Assembly (NCBI RefSeq): GCF_014201505.1
Contig: NZ_JACHEO010000001.1
Span: 186,001 to 250,000, forward strand
From: Desulfoprunum benzoelyticum
GTDB taxonomy: Bacteria; Desulfobacterota; Desulfobulbia; Desulfobulbales; Desulfocapsaceae
DNA length: 64,000 bases
Reading direction: 5' to 3'
In this document: in pieces, positions 9,217 to 17,231 of the stretch
Layout of the letters: each line of letters starts with the position of its first letter
How positions within the stretch are numbered: position 1 is the stretch's first letter
Program-made: the position numbers and the translations under genes
Notes under the pieces: generated by a model
Database searches by the model: none
Told to the model about the DNA's origin: nothing
The model's input: the letters and a program-made list of their open reading frames with translations, nothing else

Positions 9217-9261
9217 TGAGCCGGTTTTTCACTACTCACCCATTGCCGAGAGGATACCCGT

Positions 9262-9675
9262 ATGGAACGAACATTTGCGATCATCAAACCGGACGCCTTC
9301 GCCGCCGGTCATGCCGGAAAGATTCTGAGCCGGATCTATGAGGAAGGCTTCACCGTCGTCGGCCTGAAGAAGCTCTACCTGAGCAAGATCGAGGCCGAGG
9401 GCTTCTATGACGTCCACAGGAACCGGCCGTTCTTCGGCGAGCTGACCGATTTCATGAGCAGCGGCCCCTGCATCGTCATGGTCCTCCAGGCCGAGGGCGC
9501 GATCAAGAAGTGGCGGGACCTGATGGGCGCCACCAATCCGGCCGAGGCCGCCGAAGGGACGCTGCGCCGCCAGTTCGGTTCCTCCGTCGGCGAGAACGCC
9601 ACCCACGGCTCGGACGCCCCCGAGACCGCCGCCTTCGAGATCGGCTACTTCTTCTCCGGCCTCGAACTGCTGTAA
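9262..9675 (+). CDS. ndk: Nucleoside diphosphate kinase
   Basis: This 137-residue enzyme moves the terminal phosphate between nucleoside triphosphates and diphosphates. The N-terminal [11 protein letters not shown], the RPFF segment and the active-site motif NATHGSDA, which carries the phosphohistidine, are all present. Length is standard for bacterial Ndk. GAGAGGATACCCGT upstream supplies the ribosome site. It stands between the cobalamin operon and the lexA cassette with no functional link to either. Confidence 0.97.
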   Translation: MERTFAIIKPDAFAAGHAGKILSRIYEEGFTVVGLKKLYLSKIEAEGFYDVHRNRPFFGELTDFMSSGPCIVMVLQAEGAIKKWRDLMGATNPAEAAEGTLRRQFGSSVGENATHGSDAPETAAFEIGYFFSGLELL

Positions 9676-9692
9676 TCCTCCCTGTACCCTGT

Positions 9693-9720
9693 CGTTCCGT
9701 CCCGTGATGGGGGCGGAACG
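9693..9720 (+). terminator. Hairpin after ndk, possible transcript end
   Basis: CGTTCCGTCCC (9693-9703) pairs with GGGGCGGAACG (9710-9720) around a six-base loop, giving an 11-bp GC-rich stem with one G-U pair, 17 bases after the ndk stop. No T-run follows, so it is not a classical intrinsic terminator; it may be an mRNA 3' end or pause structure. Confidence 0.35.
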
Positions 9721-9817
9721 GCGGCTCCCGTTTCTCCCGCCCCATCTCTTCCCCCTTGTGCCCGGTGCGACACCGGCATTTCGTCCGGGCGATCCATGCC
9801 GGATGCAAAAATGTATA

Positions 9818-9845
9818 TTGACAAATCCTGTTGTACATGTACATT
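9818..9845 (+). promoter_or_regulatory. Putative lexA promoter
   Basis: TTGACA at 9818-9823 and TACATT at 9840-9845 with a 16-base spacer, about 33 bases before the lexA start. The -10 is embedded in a perfect TGTACATGTACA palindrome, so a protein bound there would block RNA polymerase, as expected for an autoregulated repressor gene. Confidence 0.5.
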
Positions 9846-9868
9846 TACAGCAAATGTCCATATACATT
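9832..9868 (+). promoter_or_regulatory. Putative LexA operator region with nested inverted repeats
   Basis: Three dyads lie between the -35 box and the lexA start: the perfect palindrome TGTACATGTACA at 9832-9843, TGTA-CATT-TACA at 9838-9849, and AATGT-N6-ACATT at 9853-9868. They share a TGTA/TACA theme and cover the -10 region and the leader. None matches the E. coli CTGT-N8-ACAG box. That this is the LexA site is inference from position and symmetry. Confidence 0.45.
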
Positions 9869-9877
9869 GGAGGAGCG

Positions 9878-10525
9878 ATGGAGCTGAGCGGAACCCAGAA
9901 ACGGCTGTACGATTATCTCGCCGAGCGCCTTGCCCGGAACGGCAAGGCCCCGAGCCTGCGGCAGACCGCCGCCGACCTGGGGGTCAGCCACACGGCGATA
10001 GCCCAGCTGCTCGGGCAACTGGAGAAGAAGGGGGCGGTCGAGCGCGACGGCCGCTACAGCCGGTCGCTCCGCCTCGTTACCGGCAACGATCGCCGGCAAC
10101 AAGGCGACCGCAGCCGGGAACTGCCGATCATCGGTCAGATTGCCGCCGGCCTGCCGATGTACGCCCAGCAGGAATGGGACGGCTCGGTGGTCGTCGATCG
10201 CCGCCTGTTCCCCGGCGACAACCTCTTCTGTCTCCGGGTCAGGGGCGAGTCGATGCAGGGCGCCGGCATCCTCCACGGCGACCTGGCGATCTGCGAGCCC
10301 CGCCAGTACGCCGCCAACGGTGAGATCGTGGCGGTGCTGATCCAGGGTGAGGAGGCGACGGTCAAGCGTTTCTTCCTCCAGCCCGACCATATCGAACTGC
10401 GGCCGGAGAATCCCGGGTTCCCGGTCATGCGCTACCCCTTCGGCGAGGTGCTGGTGCAGGGCAAGGTCATCGGGGTGATCCGAGGGTCCGGCGGCATCCT
10501 CGCGACGGGGCAGCGAGTGGCATGA
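9878..10525 (+). CDS. lexA: LexA-family SOS repressor with S24 autoprotease domain
   Basis: A 215-residue LexA-type repressor. Residues about 1-65 form a winged helix-turn-helix (PSLRQTAADLGVSHTAIAQLL). Residues about 82-205 form the self-cleaving domain with the Ala90-Gly91 cleavage bond in GQIAAGLP, nucleophile Ser125 in RGESMQG and general-base Lys163 in EATVKRFF. All functional residues are present. The start at 9878 is set by GGAGG nine bases upstream and by alignment to the family; the frame is open further upstream but would run through the promoter. Its stop overlaps the next start by four bases (ATGA), and DUF72, imuB-like and dnaE2 genes follow, so it probably controls a damage-inducible cassette as well as itself. 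Confidence 0.93.
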   Translation: MELSGTQKRLYDYLAERLARNGKAPSLRQTAADLGVSHTAIAQLLGQLEKKGAVERDGRYSRSLRLVTGNDRRQQGDRSRELPIIGQIAAGLPMYAQQEWDGSVVVDRRLFPGDNLFCLRVRGESMQGAGILHGDLAICEPRQYAANGEIVAVLIQGEEATVKRFFLQPDHIELRPENPGFPVMRYPFGEVLVQGKVIGVIRGSGGILATGQRVA

Positions 10526-11370
10526 ACCGGCTGCCGGCGATACTGACCGTAGGCGAAACCGACGATGCCGGCCGGGGCAGGGACTGCCGCCTCGCCGTCG
10601 GCACCTGCGGCTATTCCTATACCGAATGGGTCGACAGCGGCTTTTATCCGCCCGGCACCAGGACCGCGACGATGCTGCCGCTCTATGGCCGTTCGTTCTC
10701 GGTGGTCGAGCTCAACTACACCTGGTACCAGATGGCCCGGGCCGAGGCGATCGCCCGGATGATCGACAAGGCCCCGCCGCACCTGCGCTTTGCCGCCAAA
10801 CTGACCCGGACGATCACCCATGAGCGGGATCAGGACTGGCGCGACCAGCTGCAGCAGTTCCGCCGCGGCATCGCCCCGCTCGGGAACCGTCTGCTCGCCG
10901 TGCTGATCCAGCTGCCGCCGGATTTCGAGCGCAGCCCCGACAACCGCCGCCATCTCGCCGTCCTCCTCGACGGCCTGCAGGGCCTGCCGGTGGCGGTGGA
11001 GTTCCGTCACGGTTCCTGGGCCGTCGATCGGGTCTTTGCCGAGCTTCAACGGCGGGCGGTGAGCCTGGTGACGGTCGACGCCCCGTCGCTGCCCGGCCTG
11101 TTTCCGCCCCTCGATGTGGTCACCAATCCGCAATTGCTCTATGTCCGCCTGCATGGGCGCAACGGCGCCGGCTGGCGCTCCGGCAACATGCAGAGAAAAT
11201 TCGATTACGACTACAGCCCCGCCGAGCTGCGGCAGTGGAGCGACGCGATCCTGCGGCCGATGGCGACCCGGGCAGCGCGGGGAGTCGTTTTCTTCAACAA
11301 CCATGTCCGGGCCCAGGCGCCGCGCAACGCCCGACTGCTGGTCGAGATCCTGGGCGGGGCAGCCGCCTGA
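10522..11370 (+). CDS. DUF72 (YecE-like) TIM-barrel protein
   Basis: A 282-residue member of the DUF72 family. Seen in the sequence: VGTCGYSYTEW near the start, the FSVVELNYTWYQ segment, KLTRTITHE in the middle, VAVEFRHGSW near residue 160 and VFFNNHVRAQAPRNA near the C terminus, all characteristic of the family. The biochemical role of DUF72 is not established. It is translationally coupled to lexA and lies 12 bases before the imuB-like gene, in the slot that imuA occupies in the classical lexA-imuA-imuB-dnaE2 cassette. That position suggests a part in DNA damage response, but this is inference. Confidence 0.85.
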   Translation: MNRLPAILTVGETDDAGRGRDCRLAVGTCGYSYTEWVDSGFYPPGTRTATMLPLYGRSFSVVELNYTWYQMARAEAIARMIDKAPPHLRFAAKLTRTITHERDQDWRDQLQQFRRGIAPLGNRLLAVLIQLPPDFERSPDNRRHLAVLLDGLQGLPVAVEFRHGSWAVDRVFAELQRRAVSLVTVDAPSLPGLFPPLDVVTNPQLLYVRLHGRNGAGWRSGNMQRKFDYDYSPAELRQWSDAILRPMATRAARGVVFFNNHVRAQAPRNARLLVEILGGAAA

Positions 11371-11382
11371 GACGAGGCTGTC

Positions 11383-12582
11383 ATGTTCAGGGAACGTTCG
11401 ATCCTCCACCTCAACATCACCGATTTCGCCGTCGCCGTCGAGCAGGCGGCCGCGGCGCCGCGGCGGGGGCGGCCGCTGATCATCGCCCCGGCCGGCACCT
11501 CCAGGGCGGTGGTCTACGATATGAGCGAGGAGGCCTATCGGGCCGGGGTCCGCAAGGGGATGGCGCTGTCGCAGGCGACCCGTGTCTGCCGTGGTGCCGA
11601 GCTCCGGCCGCCGCGGCCGGAGCTGTACCGCCGGGCGATGGAGAACTTCCTGCGGCAGGTGCGGAGCTATTCGCCACGGCTGGAGCATGGCAGCGAGGAT
11701 GGCCATGTCTTCGTCGACCTCACCGGCACCCATCGCCTGTTCGGGCCGGCGATGGATGTCGGTCTGCGGCTGCGGCGGGAAGTGCGACGGCAGCTCGGCT
11801 TCAATCCGATCTGGACCCTGGCGACCAGCAAGCTGGTGGCCAAGGTCGCCTCGCGGCTGGTCAAGCCGATCGGCGAGTATATCGTCAGTGCCGGTGACGA
11901 GATCGATTTCCTCGCCCCCCTGCCGGTTTCTCTGCTGCCGGGACTGGCGCCAGGGGAGATGCGGCGGCTGGGCGAGTTTCGGATTGTCACGGTCGGCCAA
12001 CTAGCCGGCCTCAGCCGGGGCCAGCTGCTGGTACCGTTCGGCCGTCGCGGCGACTATCTGTACGAGGCCAGTCGCGGCATCGACACCGCCCCGGTGTCGG
12101 CCGGAATCGGGACGGCAACAGTCGCGGTCGAGCATGTCTTTGCCGGCGACACCAACGACCGGCAGGAGGTCACGGCGGCGATCGCCGACATGACCAGCCG
12201 GGTCGGCATGGAGCTGCGACAGCGACGGCAGGAGGCACGCCGGGTCGGAATCTGGATCCGCTATGCCGACGGTCTTCAGGTGGTCCGTTCGGCTACGGCC
12301 CGGCGGCGCACGGCCAGTGATTTCCAACTGCAGCACCTGGCCGACCAGGCCCTGTCCCGGGCCTGGCTGCGGCGGGGGCGACTGCGCTCCTGCCGCCTGG
12401 TCTGCGACGATCTGTGCCGGCAATCACCGCAGCTGCCGCTCTTTGCCGAAACGCATCACCAGGAACGGCGGCAGGCCGGATTGCTGGCGGCGATGGACAC
12501 CATTCGCAACCGTTACGGCCATGCCCTGATCGCCACCGGTCGGCAGCGGTTGTCCCCGGCGCCGGCCGGGGAGGCCGCCTGA
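11383..12582 (+). CDS. imuB: ImuB-like Y-family polymerase homologue with degenerate active site
   Basis: A 399-residue Y-family (DinB/UmuC) protein with palm, fingers and little-finger regions recognisable throughout. The catalytic acids are lost. The usual H-x-D-x-D motif reads HLNIT (Asn11, Thr13), and the S-x-D-E motif reads SEDG (Asp106, Gly107). QLPLF at residues 350-354 is a canonical sliding-clamp binding motif. This combination is the mark of ImuB, a non-catalytic hub that brings DnaE2 to the clamp. dnaE2 follows after 30 bases, supporting that role. The alternative, an active Pol IV, is unlikely given the lost metal ligands. The gene symbol is by analogy. Confidence 0.82.
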   Translation: MFRERSILHLNITDFAVAVEQAAAAPRRGRPLIIAPAGTSRAVVYDMSEEAYRAGVRKGMALSQATRVCRGAELRPPRPELYRRAMENFLRQVRSYSPRLEHGSEDGHVFVDLTGTHRLFGPAMDVGLRLRREVRRQLGFNPIWTLATSKLVAKVASRLVKPIGEYIVSAGDEIDFLAPLPVSLLPGLAPGEMRRLGEFRIVTVGQLAGLSRGQLLVPFGRRGDYLYEASRGIDTAPVSAGIGTATVAVEHVFAGDTNDRQEVTAAIADMTSRVGMELRQRRQEARRVGIWIRYADGLQVVRSATARRRTASDFQLQHLADQALSRAWLRRGRLRSCRLVCDDLCRQSPQLPLFAETHHQERRQAGLLAAMDTIRNRYGHALIATGRQRLSPAPAGEAA

Positions 12583-12612
12583 GACCGGCAACCGCCGCCC
12601 CGAGACCGCCCC

Positions 12613-15600
12613 ATGTTTCCTCTCCGTGTCCGTTCTTCCTACTCCCTGCTCGAAGGTACTGCGCCGCCGGCAACCCTCTGTCGTCTGGCACGGCAGCACG
12701 GCTATCCGGGTCTGGCACTGACCGACGGCGACAATCTCTACGGCCTGTGGCCTTTTCTCGCCGCCTGTCGGGGGGAGGGCCTGCGGCCGGTGGTCGGGGC
12801 CGAGATCTCCGAGCCCGGCACCACGCGCCGGGTCACCTGCCTGGTCGAAGACGAGGCAGGTTACCGCAGTCTCTGCCGGCTGCTGAGCCGGCGCCACGCT
12901 CCTGCCGGTTTTGATCTCGCCGCCGCCCTGGTCGCCGGGAGCCAGGGGTTGACCATCCTTGGCGAGGATCTGCCGCTGCTCGACGAATTGCGGGAAGGCG
13001 GGCTGCAACCGGTCGTCGATCTCGGCCCGCAGCCGACCGCAATCGGCCGCCGGCTCAGAAACTGGGCCCGCAGCCGGGGCGTGACGGCCGTCGCCACCCC
13101 GGTCAGCCGGCTCGCCGGCGACGATCAGCGCGAACTGTATCGCCTGCTGCGGGCGATCGCCCGCAATACCACTCTCAGTCGCCTGGAAACGCTGGAGTCA
13201 CCGGTCGGGGTCCAGCCGCTGTGGGGGCCGGAGGTGTACCGTCGCCGCTTCGCCGTGTGGCCGGAGGTCGTGACGGCGACGATGGCGGTGGCCGAGCGCT
13301 GCACCTTCACCGGGCCGGCCTTCGGCATCGTCATGCCGCCCTGGCGAGGAGGGGGGGATAACGAGGCGGGCCGAGTACTGCGGCAGAAGGCCTACGCGGG
13401 GGCCCGCCGCCGCTACGGCGACGACCTCGGCGAAACGGTGGTCGATCGGCTCGAGCATGAGCTGCGGATCATCGCGGCGATGGGCTATTCCGCCTACTTC
13501 CTGGTCGTCCGCGACATCGTCCACCGCAAGGGGGCGGACGGCCGCCGCCACAAGCGACGGATCTGCGGCCGCGGTTCGGCCGCCGCCTCGCTGGTCGCCT
13601 ACTGTCTCGACATCACCAACGTCTGCCCGATCCGCTACAACCTCTACTTCGAGCGCTTTCTCAACCCCGGTCGCCGCGATCCCCCGGATATCGATATCGA
13701 TTTCGCCTGGGACGAGCGTGATGAGGTCCTGGCCGACATCCTGAGTGACCACGGCGGCCAGGCGGCGATGGTCTGCAACCATATCCGCTTCCAGCCGCGG
13801 ATGGCGATCCGCGAGACCGCCAAGGTCTTCGGCCTGCCGGAGGGCGAGATCGCACGGCTGACCCGCCGCCTGCCCTGGATCTCTCGCGGCGACGGCGAAG
13901 GGTTGCAGCAACGGCTGCAGGGTCTGCCGTCGCTGGCCGGCCAGGATTTCTCAGAGCCTTGGCCGACGATCCTCCGTCTGGCGACGCGGCTGATCGGCCT
14001 GCCGCGCCATCTGTCGGTCCATTCCGGCGGGGTAATCATCACCCCCGGGCCGATCACCGACTATGTCCCGGTCGAATACGCCGCCAAGGGGGTGCCGATC
14101 ATCCAGTGGGACAAGGACGGCGCCGAGGAGGCAGGACTGGTCAAGATCGACATCCTCGGCAACCGCAGCCTCGGCGTCATCCGTGACTGCATTGCGGCAG
14201 TGCGGCAAAACGGGGCGCCGCCCCCCGAGTCCGGCTGGAACCCGGAAGACGATCCGCCGACCCGGGAGACCATCGCCTGCGGCCGGACCATGGGCTGTTT
14301 CTATATCGAGAGCCCGGCCATGCGCCTCCTGGAGCAGAAGGCCGGCAGCGGCGACTTCGAGCAGCTGGTGATCCAGTCGTCGATCATCCGCCCGGCCGCC
14401 AACGAGTTCGTCCGTGAATACGTCCGGCGCCTGCATGGCGGCAGCTGGCAGCCGCTGCATCCGGCGGTCGGCGACATCCTCGACGAAACCTACGGCCTGA
14501 TGGTCTATCAGGAGGACGTGTCGCGGGTGGCGGTGGCCCTGGCCGGTTTCAGCCATGCCGATGCCGACGGCCTGCGCAAGGTCATGGCGAAGAAAGACAA
14601 GGCGCTGCAACTGAGGGACTACGAACAGCGTTTCCGGGACGGCTGCCGGCGGCGGGGCGTCGAGGCGGCCGATATCGACCGGGTCTGGGAAATGATGCTG
14701 AGTTTCGACGGCTACTCCTTCTGCAAACCCCACTCCGCCTCCTACGCCCGGGTCTCGTTCCAGGCCGCCTATCTCAAGCGCCACCACCCGGCCGAGTTCA
14801 TGGCGGCGGTGATCTCCAACCAGGGCGGCTACTATTCGACCTTTGCCTATGTCTCCGAGGCGAAACGGCTGGGGCTTGCGGTCCTGCCGCCCGACGTCAA
14901 CGCCAGCGACTGGCGGTGGCGGGGACAGGGCGGGTGGGTGCGGGTCGGCCTGCAGTCGGTCGCCGGGTTCTCCGCCGCCTGTCTCGACCGGCTGCTGGCG
15001 GCCCGGCGGCAGGGGCGGTTCACCACTGCCGCCGACTGCTGGCACCGGACCCGGCCGGCCGACGACGAGGCCCGGGCCCTGATCCATGCCGGGGCGCTGG
15101 ACAGCCTCGACGCCGGCGGCAACCGTACCACCCTGCTCTGGCAATGGGCGGTGTTCATGCGCCGGCGGGAGATGGCGGCAGCCGCTTCGCTCTTCCCGCC
15201 GGTGCTGCCAGAGCCGCCGATCCTGCCGCCACCGGACCGATTGACCCTGTTGCGCCGCGAGTTCGCGGTGCTCGGTTTTCTCTGCAGCGAACACCCGGTG
15301 ACCCTGATCGGCCGCTTGCCGTCGGGCCTGGTCAAGGTCGCCCGGCTCGGCGATCATGTCGGCCGGCGGGTGCGCTGCGCCGTCTGGCTGCTGACCGGCA
15401 AACTGGTCTCCACCAGAAGCGGCGAGGCCATGGAGTTCCTGACCTTCGAGGATGAAACCGGGATCGTCGAGGCCACCTTCTTTCCACTCGTCTACCGCCG
15501 CTACGCCCACCTGCTGCAGAGCGGCCGGGCCTATGTCCTGGCCGGCGCCGTCGACCAGGATTACGGGGCGATCACCCTGACGGTGGAGCAGGCGGCACCG

Positions 15601-15618
15601 CTTGGGATCTCAGGATGA
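12613..15618 (+). CDS. dnaE2: Error-prone DNA polymerase III alpha subunit, DnaE2/ImuC type
   Basis: A 1001-residue C-family polymerase, shorter than replicative DnaE (about 1160), in line with DnaE2. The N-terminal PHP region begins LRVRSSYSLLEG, with Arg5 and Arg7 where active PHP domains have H-x-H, so the metal-dependent proofreading site looks lost. The palm carries PPDIDIDF (Asp361, Asp363) and KIDILGNRSLG (Asp513), the three catalytic aspartates. The helix-hairpin-helix and fingers region and a C-terminal OB domain (LTFEDETGIVEATFFPLVY) follow; the extra C-terminal tail of DnaE is missing. With the upstream lexA and imuB-like genes it forms a probable translesion mutasome. It converges on xseA with an 17-base gap. 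Confidence 0.92.
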   Translation: MFPLRVRSSYSLLEGTAPPATLCRLARQHGYPGLALTDGDNLYGLWPFLAACRGEGLRPVVGAEISEPGTTRRVTCLVEDEAGYRSLCRLLSRRHAPAGFDLAAALVAGSQGLTILGEDLPLLDELREGGLQPVVDLGPQPTAIGRRLRNWARSRGVTAVATPVSRLAGDDQRELYRLLRAIARNTTLSRLETLESPVGVQPLWGPEVYRRRFAVWPEVVTATMAVAERCTFTGPAFGIVMPPWRGGGDNEAGRVLRQKAYAGARRRYGDDLGETVVDRLEHELRIIAAMGYSAYFLVVRDIVHRKGADGRRHKRRICGRGSAAASLVAYCLDITNVCPIRYNLYFERFLNPGRRDPPDIDIDFAWDERDEVLADILSDHGGQAAMVCNHIRFQPRMAIRETAKVFGLPEGEIARLTRRLPWISRGDGEGLQQRLQGLPSLAGQDFSEPWPTILRLATRLIGLPRHLSVHSGGVIITPGPITDYVPVEYAAKGVPIIQWDKDGAEEAGLVKIDILGNRSLGVIRDCIAAVRQNGAPPPESGWNPEDDPPTRETIACGRTMGCFYIESPAMRLLEQKAGSGDFEQLVIQSSIIRPAANEFVREYVRRLHGGSWQPLHPAVGDILDETYGLMVYQEDVSRVAVALAGFSHADADGLRKVMAKKDKALQLRDYEQRFRDGCRRRGVEAADIDRVWEMMLSFDGYSFCKPHSASYARVSFQAAYLKRHHPAEFMAAVISNQGGYYSTFAYVSEAKRLGLAVLPPDVNASDWRWRGQGGWVRVGLQSVAGFSAACLDRLLAARRQGRFTTAADCWHRTRPADDEARALIHAGALDSLDAGGNRTTLLWQWAVFMRRREMAAAASLFPPVLPEPPILPPPDRLTLLRREFAVLGFLCSEHPVTLIGRLPSGLVKVARLGDHVGRRVRCAVWLLTGKLVSTRSGEAMEFLTFEDETGIVEATFFPLVYRRYAHLLQSGRAYVLAGAVDQDYGAITLTVEQAAPLGISG

Positions 15619-15635
15619 CGGCGACCATCGTCTGC

Positions 15636-17093
15636 TCACTCGGGTGTTTCCGGGTCTGACCGCTCGCCGGGGGGAAAACTTTGCCGTTCATCGGTTGCCC
15701 TGTCCGCTTCAGGCGGGATATCCGCCCCGGGTGGAGGCAATCCGGCGGTGGCCGCGACCACCTCGCAGATCAGGCCGCCCTTGCCGAGCAGGATGTCCAA
15801 CCGGTCGCCCCGAGCCACCTCGCCGCTTTCCGTAACGACGGTCCAGCGCAAGGTCTCGCTGTCCTTTTTCCTGACAATCGCGTAGCCTCTGGCGAGGGTC
15901 GCCAGCGGGCTGACGGAATGGAGCAAGGCCGCCGCCGCGGCAAGGCGGGACTCCAAGGTGTCGAGGATGGCGGCGATGCCGCGCGTCAACCGTTGCCGCA
16001 GATGTTCGAGGCGCAGGCTCTTGAGCTGCAGCTGGTGCAATGGCGTCTGGGTCTCGAGACGGGCGAGAAGCTGGGCCAGCCGCCGCTCCCGGAAACGGAG
16101 AAAGGCAACGGCGGCCCGGCTGAAGCGATGGACGGTGAGGTCGAGTTGGAGGGCCAAACGTTCGAGGTTGTCGGGAAATGCTTTCAGTGTCTTGCGGCAT
16201 GCGGCCAGACGCTGTTCTTCGACGGCGAGATGGCGGATCAGCAAGTGCCGCAGCCGACTGTGCAGGGCATCGATTCTTTCGAGCAGGAGGGTGCAGTCGG
16301 GTATGATCCGTTCGGCGGCGCCGGTCGGTGTCGGGGCGCGCAGGTCGGCACAGAAATCGGCAATGGTAAAATCAATTTCGTGACCGATGCCGGTGACTAT
16401 CGGGATCGAAGAGCGGACAATCGCCCGGGCGACGCATTCTTCGTTGAAGGCCCACAGGTCCTCGATCGATCCGCCGCCGCGGCAGAGGACGATGAGGTCG
16501 GCGGCGGCGAGACGGTTCGCGGTATCGATGGCCCGGGCGATCTCCTCGCCGGCGCCCTTGCCCTGAACCCGGACCGGCAGCAGACGGATCGCGGCGACCG
16601 AACGGCGCCGGCGCCAGACCGTCAGGAAATCATGGATTGCCGCCCCGGTCGGCGACGAGATCATCACGATCGACTCCGGGAAGGCCGGAACCGGTCGTTT
16701 GCGCCCCGGATCGAAGAGCCCTTCGGCGGCGAGCCGGTTTTTCAACTTCTCGAAGGCAAGCTGCAGCGCCCCTGAACCGGCCTGTTCGACGGTGTCGACG
16801 ATCAGCTGATACTCGCCGCGCTGTTCGTAGACCGAGATCCGCCCGTGGCAGATGACCTGCTGTCCGTCCTTGATCGGCCGGTCGAGGTAGCGCTCCTGCT
16901 GCTTGAACAGCACCGCCCGGAGTTGGGCGGTGCTGTCCTTGAGAACAAAATAGCGGTGGCCGGAATAGGGGATGCGGAGGTTCGAGATTTCTCCCCGGAT
17001 ATGGACAAAGCGATAATTCCCCTCGAGCAGGTCCCTGATCGATTGGGTAATCTGGGTGACGGTCAGAACTTCATCGGGATGGGGGATGGACAT
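15636..17093 (-). CDS. xseA: Exodeoxyribonuclease VII large subunit
   Basis: This 485-residue nuclease subunit degrades single-stranded DNA. The N-terminal OB domain contains HIRGEISNLRIPYSGHRYF. The catalytic region contains SPTGAAIHDFLTVWRRR, VLCRGGGSIEDLWAFN and PIVTGIGHEIDFTIADFCAD. A long helical coiled-coil region and the C-terminal LARGYAIVRKKD segment follow. Length is slightly above the family average because of a charged, proline-rich tail of about 40 residues. xseB is not adjacent. The stop lies 17 bases from the dnaE2 stop (convergent). Confidence 0.95.
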   Translation of the reverse strand: MSIPHPDEVLTVTQITQSIRDLLEGNYRFVHIRGEISNLRIPYSGHRYFVLKDSTAQLRAVLFKQQERYLDRPIKDGQQVICHGRISVYEQRGEYQLIVDTVEQAGSGALQLAFEKLKNRLAAEGLFDPGRKRPVPAFPESIVMISSPTGAAIHDFLTVWRRRRSVAAIRLLPVRVQGKGAGEEIARAIDTANRLAAADLIVLCRGGGSIEDLWAFNEECVARAIVRSSIPIVTGIGHEIDFTIADFCADLRAPTPTGAAERIIPDCTLLLERIDALHSRLRHLLIRHLAVEEQRLAACRKTLKAFPDNLERLALQLDLTVHRFSRAAVAFLRFRERRLAQLLARLETQTPLHQLQLKSLRLEHLRQRLTRGIAAILDTLESRLAAAAALLHSVSPLATLARGYAIVRKKDSETLRWTVVTESGEVARGDRLDILLGKGGLICEVVAATAGLPPPGADIPPEADRATDERQSFPPGERSDPETPE

Positions 17094-17142
17094 GGAGTGA
17101 TCGCCGATCAGCGGCTGGACGCTGAGAAAGGGGGATTGTGGA

Positions 17143-17171
17143 TGGACAGCAGCCTTGGCATATATTATACT
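17143..17171 (+). promoter_or_regulatory. Putative sigma-70 promoter for the TPR-panC operon
   Basis: TGGACA at 17143-17148, a 17-base spacer and TATACT at 17166-17171, each 5 of 6 to consensus, in the gap between the divergent xseA and TPR genes. The predicted start site would leave a leader of about 55 bases ending in the AGGAGA ribosome site before 17232. Confidence 0.6.
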
Positions 17172-17231
17172 TTACGGCTTGATTTGGAAAGTTTACCGCA
17201 CCGGGAAATGAAAAGAGCAAGGAGATATTGA

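Noticed and set aside
9818-9868. E. coli-type LexA box (CTGT-N8-ACAG)
   Set aside because: CTG and CAG triplets occur, but with the wrong spacing; no match to this consensus, so only a different dyad type is proposed.
11383-12582. Active DNA polymerase IV (dinB)
   Set aside because: Three of the four conserved catalytic positions are changed and the context is dnaE2, so an ImuB-like role is more likely.
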